In this document: in pieces, positions 22,121 through 24,858 of the stretch
Position numbering within the stretch: the stretch's first letter is position 1
Layout: each line of letters begins with the position of its first letter
Source: JBCAWW01 sp039024315
GTDB taxonomy: Bacteria; Bacteroidota; Bacteroidia; J057
Length of the DNA: 24,858 nucleotides
Assembly (NCBI GenBank): GCA_039024315.1
Contig: JBCCQN010000121.1
Coordinates: 1 to 24,858 of the forward strand
Reading direction: 5' to 3'
The notes under the pieces: generated by a model
Told to the model about the DNA's origin: nothing
The model's database searches: none
What the model saw: the letters and a program-made list of their open reading frames with translations, nothing else
Position numbers and translations under genes: made by a program

Positions 22121-22178
22121 CAGCAGTTCTCACTTTGTCTAAAGTAGGTAAAAAAGGGGAAGTGGGTTATCTTCTGGG

Positions 22179-23504
22179 ATGAAAAAGAAATCGCTGGGCA
22201 CGAGTCTCGAATTTGACCGAGTTTATCAAGAGGTATTGGTTGATCTATTCTCGAATATCCCAGACAGTCGTCGTGATAATTCAAAGTATAGTCTAGTCGA
22301 TGCGCTCAAAAGTGGCTTTGCACTTTATTCGCTCAAAAGTCCTTCGCTATTCTCTTTTCGCCAACGCAGTACGGCCGAATCTTCTAACCTCAAGTCGGTT
22401 TATGGAATTGGGGAAATTCCTTCGGATAATGGCCTTCGGAAGATCCTCGATTCGGTTGAGCCTCGCGCCCTTGCCCAAGGTTTCTCAGCCTTGTTTGATC
22501 GACTCCAATCGAGCGGTCTACTAGCGGATTATCGGTATTGGCAAGATCATCTGATTGTGAGCCTAGATGGGGTAGAACATTTCTGTTCCAAAGAGGTCAA
22601 TTGTCCTCACTGTATGGTCCGGAACCATCGAGACGGGAGTCGCAGTTATTATCATGCGATGTTGAGTGCCGCCTTGGTTTGCCCGGGCCAATCAGAAGTA
22701 TTTGTCCTAGAAAACGAACCGATTGTCAAACAAGATGGCACGACCAAAAACGACTGTGAATGTAATGCGGCAAAACGCTTGTTCCAACGGATGCAACAGA
22801 CTCATAGTCAGGAGTCTATCATCTATGTGATGGATGCTTTGTATGCTTGTGGGCCGATCATCCGGCAACTGCTCGACCAACCAAACTGGCGCTATGTGAT
22901 TGGAGTAACCGAGAAAGGGCACAAGGCACTTTTTGCTCAATTTGACCAAGCGATTGCTCAATTTGACCAAGCGAATGAACAACATCGAGTACACTGGCAG
23001 GACTTCAAAGCCGCCGATGGCGACTATGCGATCGGCTACCTAAACAAACTCCAACTCAATGACAGTACCCCAGATATACAAACCAATTTGCTGTACTGTA
23101 TCTGGACCAACCAGAAAGGAGAAGAAAAGGTCTTTTCATGGGTGAGCAATATCAAGCTGACCAAAGCCAATGTGATGAAAATCATGCGGATAGGAAGAGC
23201 CAGATGGAAGATTGAAAATGAGGTCTTCAATACCCTCAAAAACCAGCAATATCACTTTGAACATAATTTTGGCCATGGGAAAAAACACCTCTGTACCAAC
23301 TTCGCCTTTTTGATGATGTTGGCCTTTACCCTCGACCAAATTCAGCAACGTGCAAATCGGTATTTCAGAACCTTGGTAGAGAATCTAAAAACCAAGGTCA
23401 AACTCTGGGAAGCAGTCAGAGCAGTCTTCAAAATCCTGCCTTGCAACAACATGAAACAAGTCTATCTGGCCATCGCGGACCTCTATCAAATTAAACTAGA
23501 ATGA
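22179..23504 (+). CDS. DDE transposase (ISAs1/ISNCY-like, family uncertain)
   Basis: 441 residues, intact. The N-terminal part has IPDSRRDNSKYSLVDALKSGFAL, then PSDNGLRKIL. A DDE catalytic core follows with candidate residues D130 (VSLDGVEHF), D219 (YVMDALYACG) and E346 (RARWKIENEVF, with the usual Arg before and Lys after). A Cys-rich motif CPHCMVRNHRDG and TKNDCECNAAKR lie between the first two acids. It would cut and rejoin the 17-bp ends. Residues 253-266 contain a duplicated 7-residue unit (AQFDQAI, AQFDQAN) from a 21-bp tandem repeat. Confidence 0.9.
   Translation: MKKKSLGTSLEFDRVYQEVLVDLFSNIPDSRRDNSKYSLVDALKSGFALYSLKSPSLFSFRQRSTAESSNLKSVYGIGEIPSDNGLRKILDSVEPRALAQGFSALFDRLQSSGLLADYRYWQDHLIVSLDGVEHFCSKEVNCPHCMVRNHRDGSRSYYHAMLSAALVCPGQSEVFVLENEPIVKQDGTTKNDCECNAAKRLFQRMQQTHSQESIIYVMDALYACGPIIRQLLDQPNWRYVIGVTEKGHKALFAQFDQAIAQFDQANEQHRVHWQDFKAADGDYAIGYLNKLQLNDSTPDIQTNLLYCIWTNQKGEEKVFSWVSNIKLTKANVMKIMRIGRARWKIENEVFNTLKNQQYHFEHNFGHGKKHLCTNFAFLMMLAFTLDQIQQRANRYFRTLVENLKTKVKLWEAVRAVFKILPCNNMKQVYLAIADLYQIKLE
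22935..22976 (+). repeat. 21-bp in-frame tandem duplication in the transposase
   Basis: Two adjacent 21-base units (22935-22955 and 22956-22976) differ only in the last bases and encode AQFDQAI and AQFDQAN. It keeps the frame. Confidence 0.85.
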
Positions 23505-23523
23505 ACCAAAGTGAGAACTGCTG

Positions 23524-23552
23524 GTATTAAGACCCTTTTACTCTCTACTTAT
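23524..23552. repeat. Family B element copy 5, right part; includes right target duplication
   Basis: It opens with the duplicated GTATTAAGA (23524-23532) and continues CCCTTTTACTCTCTACTTA, matching the right arm TTTTTACTCTGTACTTA of copies 3 and 4. Removing the IS and one duplicate joins it to 22087-22120 as a short B element that lacks the AAAAGTGGGCT core. Confidence 0.65.
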
Positions 23553-23585
23553 CATTTTCCATCCTTATTGGACATTTTCGATTTG

Positions 23586-23601
23586 CTGCTGCGCAGAACG
23601 C
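23586..23601 (-). repeat. Family A (REP-like) single copy
   Basis: CTGC-TGC-GCAG-AACGC. The right partner is not recognisable before the next gene starts at 23698. It sits upstream of the dehydrogenase gene. Confidence 0.78.
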
Positions 23602-23697
23602 TTATTCAATAGTCGCAGATTTGAATCTTGCGGTTTCGGATGCGCCAGACTGGATATCTGATTATTCAAAGATTGAAAAAATCACCAATTTCGCCGC

Positions 23698-24630
23698 ATG
23701 AATATCCTCATCATCGATCGCTTTCCGCCCGTTTTTTTGGAGAAATTGGCTGAGTTACCCGTGCAGGTCAATTACCAGCCAGAGATCAAACGGCCCGAGG
23801 TCTTAGAACTGATTCCCGAGATTGACATCCTGATCATGAACTCTAAAGTCAAAGCAGACAAAGAGTTAGCAGATAAGGCAAAACGCCTTAAGCTGGTGCT
23901 GAGAGCCGGTGTGGGTATGGATCATATTGATGAGGTATATCTCGCCAGCAAAGGCATCCGCGCCCAAAACACCGCCGGTGCCAATGCAGATTCTGTCGGT
24001 GAACAAACGGTGGGCATGCTTTTGACCTTACGCCACCACCTTATTCGCGCCAACGCTCAAGTCAAGCAATTTGCCTGGCAGCGTGAGCAAAATCGTGCCT
24101 CAGAACTCACCCAAAAGCCCATCGGCATCATTGGTTATGGCAATACAGGCCAAGCGGTAGCGAAGCGCCTACAAGGTTTTGATGCAGAGCTACTCGTCTA
24201 TGACAAATACGTAAGCGACTTTGGGCATGCGCATATCAAAGAGGTTTCGCTAGAGGAAATCTATGATAAAGCGGAGGTCTTGAGCTTCCACGTGCCGCTG
24301 ACAGATGAAACCCGAGCTTGGGTCAATGATGAACTTATCCAACGCATGGCCCATCCCTTTATGCTGCTCAATTTGGCGCGGGGACCGATAGTCGATTTGG
24401 AGGCACTGGCTAGGGGCTTGAAGGCAGGCAAAGTTACCGCCGCTGCCCTAGATGTACTTCCCAATGAAAAGATGCATACGCTCAGCTCTGCTGAACGCTC
24501 AGTCTTGAAAGAGCTCTTTGCTTATGAAAACGTGATCTTTGCCCCTCACATCGGAGGTTGGTCGCATGAATCGCTTCGTAACATCAATAATCGTCTGGTT
24601 GATTATGTCAAAGAGTTGTTAGGAGAGTGA
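23698..24630 (+). CDS. D-2-hydroxyacid dehydrogenase (SerA-like)
   Basis: A 310-residue NAD-dependent dehydrogenase. Motifs in order: LRAGVGMDHID and NTAGANADSVGEQTVG (substrate domain hinge), IIGYGNTGQAVAKRL (NAD-binding GxGxxG, G146-G151), and the catalytic set R228 (NLARGP), E257 (LPNE) and H284 (APHIGG). This is the full Arg/Glu/His triad. The SVGEQTVG hinge and length resemble phosphoglycerate dehydrogenases that lack the ACT domain, so the first step of serine synthesis is the best guess, but other 2-hydroxyacids are possible. No serC or serB is in the window. A family A repeat begins 3 bases after the stop. Confidence 0.88.
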   Translation: MNILIIDRFPPVFLEKLAELPVQVNYQPEIKRPEVLELIPEIDILIMNSKVKADKELADKAKRLKLVLRAGVGMDHIDEVYLASKGIRAQNTAGANADSVGEQTVGMLLTLRHHLIRANAQVKQFAWQREQNRASELTQKPIGIIGYGNTGQAVAKRLQGFDAELLVYDKYVSDFGHAHIKEVSLEEIYDKAEVLSFHVPLTDETRAWVNDELIQRMAHPFMLLNLARGPIVDLEALARGLKAGKVTAAALDVLPNEKMHTLSSAERSVLKELFAYENVIFAPHIGGWSHESLRNINNRLVDYVKELLGE

Positions 24631-24633
24631 GCA

Positions 24634-24745
24634 ACGCTGCGCGGAACGCTTATCTCTAGCGCGACTAGGCAATGCTATGTCGCTGCCAAAATCTACTGGG
24701 TGTTCATGCATGCCGCCCCCAAAGGATGAGCGTTCTGCGCCGCAG
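24634..24745. repeat. Family A (REP-like) convergent pair 7
   Basis: Left arm 24634-24649 is ACGC-TGC-GCGG-AACGC (CCGC-type stem); right arm 24730-24745 is GCGTT-CTGC-GCC-GCAG. The spacer carries TTCATGCATGC (24703-24713), as in pair 2. The element begins 3 bases after one stop codon and ends 3 bases before the stop of the convergent gene at 24749. Confidence 0.8.
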
Positions 24746-24748
24746 TAC

Positions 24749-24858
24749 CTACCTAATCAAACCGCCAATCAGCCGAATAATCTCCGTCTCGCTCTCCTTG
24801 ATATCACGCAAGGCTGTCAAGCGACCCAATCTGGCATTGAGATACTGCAACTGAATCA
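24749..24858 (-). CDS. 3' end of an unknown minus-strand gene (partial)
   Basis: The minus strand is open from the window edge to a TAG at 24749-24751, giving the last 35 residues (first full codon at 24856). They read as a helical, charged C-terminus: IQLQYLNARLGRLTALRDIK followed by ESETEIIRLIGGLIR. The composition looks like real protein and the frame stops exactly beside a family A pair, as other genes here do. Too short to assign a family. Confidence 0.5.
   Translation of the reverse strand, partial: IQLQYLNARLGRLTALRDIKESETEIIRLIGGLIR

Larger units (their letters stand above)
22121..23523 (+). mobile_element. Complete insertion sequence, 1403 bp
   Basis: The ends are perfect 17-bp inverted repeats (22121-22137 CAGCAGTTCTCACTTTG and its reverse complement at 23507-23523). 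Outside them lies a 9-bp direct repeat, GTATTAAGA (22112-22120 and 23524-23532), which is the target duplication. One intact transposase gene fills the element. Perfect ends, an exact duplication and an open frame point to a recent insertion. The family is uncertain: DDE type, of the ISAs1/ISNCY sort. Confidence 0.92.

Noticed and set aside
22141..22178. Resemblance of the IS left leader (GGAAGTGGGTTAT) to the family B core (AAAAGTGGGCTTAT)
   Set aside because: The match is about ten bases and does not extend. The IS boundaries are fixed by perfect ends and the target duplication, so this is probably chance.
515..24745. Family A repeats as a CRISPR array
   Set aside because: Units are 16 bases, kilobases apart, in both orientations, with no regular spacers and no cas genes.
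24672..24854. Plus-strand open frame of 60 codons at the right edge
   Set aside because: It crosses a repeat arm and lies antisense to a better minus-strand frame; the sequence looks random.

Overview
The window looks like a chromosomal stretch of a Bacteroidota bacterium. The evidence is a PKD/type IX secretion (T9SS) C-terminal sorting domain at the left edge, lipoproteins and '...AQ'-type signal peptides, TAnnTTTG-like promoter boxes, starts without strong Shine-Dalgarno sequences, and protein families common in that phylum (CaCA antiporter, pyrophosphate-type phosphofructokinase, DUF5706/PycTM). A Saprospiria-like lineage is possible, but that is only an impression. No rRNA, tRNA, prophage or CRISPR was seen.

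Layout. 1-440: 3' end of a T9SS-secreted PKD protein, followed by a strong terminator. 778-1740 (-): Ca2+/Na+ antiporter. 1904-5214 (+): probable operon of an outer-membrane barrel protein, CinA and a 2-oxoacid dehydrogenase E2, closed by a 14-bp-stem terminator. 5314-6874 (+): an unknown 4-TM protein and an unknown exported protein. 7039-13793 (-): an array of four large secreted paralogues, one tiny secreted peptide and a 2-TM protein. 14095-16095 (+): secreted seven-repeat propeller fused to a caspase-like protease. 16200-16943 (-): DUF2071 protein. 17375-18517 (+): beta-helix-like lipoprotein. 18717-20696 (-): FKBP lipoprotein followed by PPi-type phosphofructokinase. 20815-22077 (+): HD domain / coiled coil / PycTM membrane protein. 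22121-23523: a complete insertion sequence with perfect 17-bp ends and a 9-bp target duplication. 23698-24630 (+): D-2-hydroxyacid dehydrogenase. 24749-end (-): 3' end of an unknown gene.

The most striking layer is non-coding. Family A is a 16-nt unit, GCGTT-C(T/C)GC-NNN-GC(A/G)G, with at least 19 copies. Each copy is a small hairpin with a constant head. Stem changes are compensated on both sides (CTGC/GCAG versus CCGC/GCGG). Seven pairs have their heads facing inward, and many copies sit within a few bases of stop codons. This resembles REP/BIME elements mobilised by REP-associated tyrosine transposases, but the sequence is not one I recognise. Two copies supply the last codons of genes (the phosphofructokinase and the 4-TM protein).

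Family B is a roughly 110-bp element, five copies, with inverted ends of TTAAGTACTTAGA type. It is MITE-like. One copy is split by the insertion sequence and two abut translation starts. Gene functions are otherwise mixed: housekeeping metabolism interleaved with lineage-specific exported proteins.
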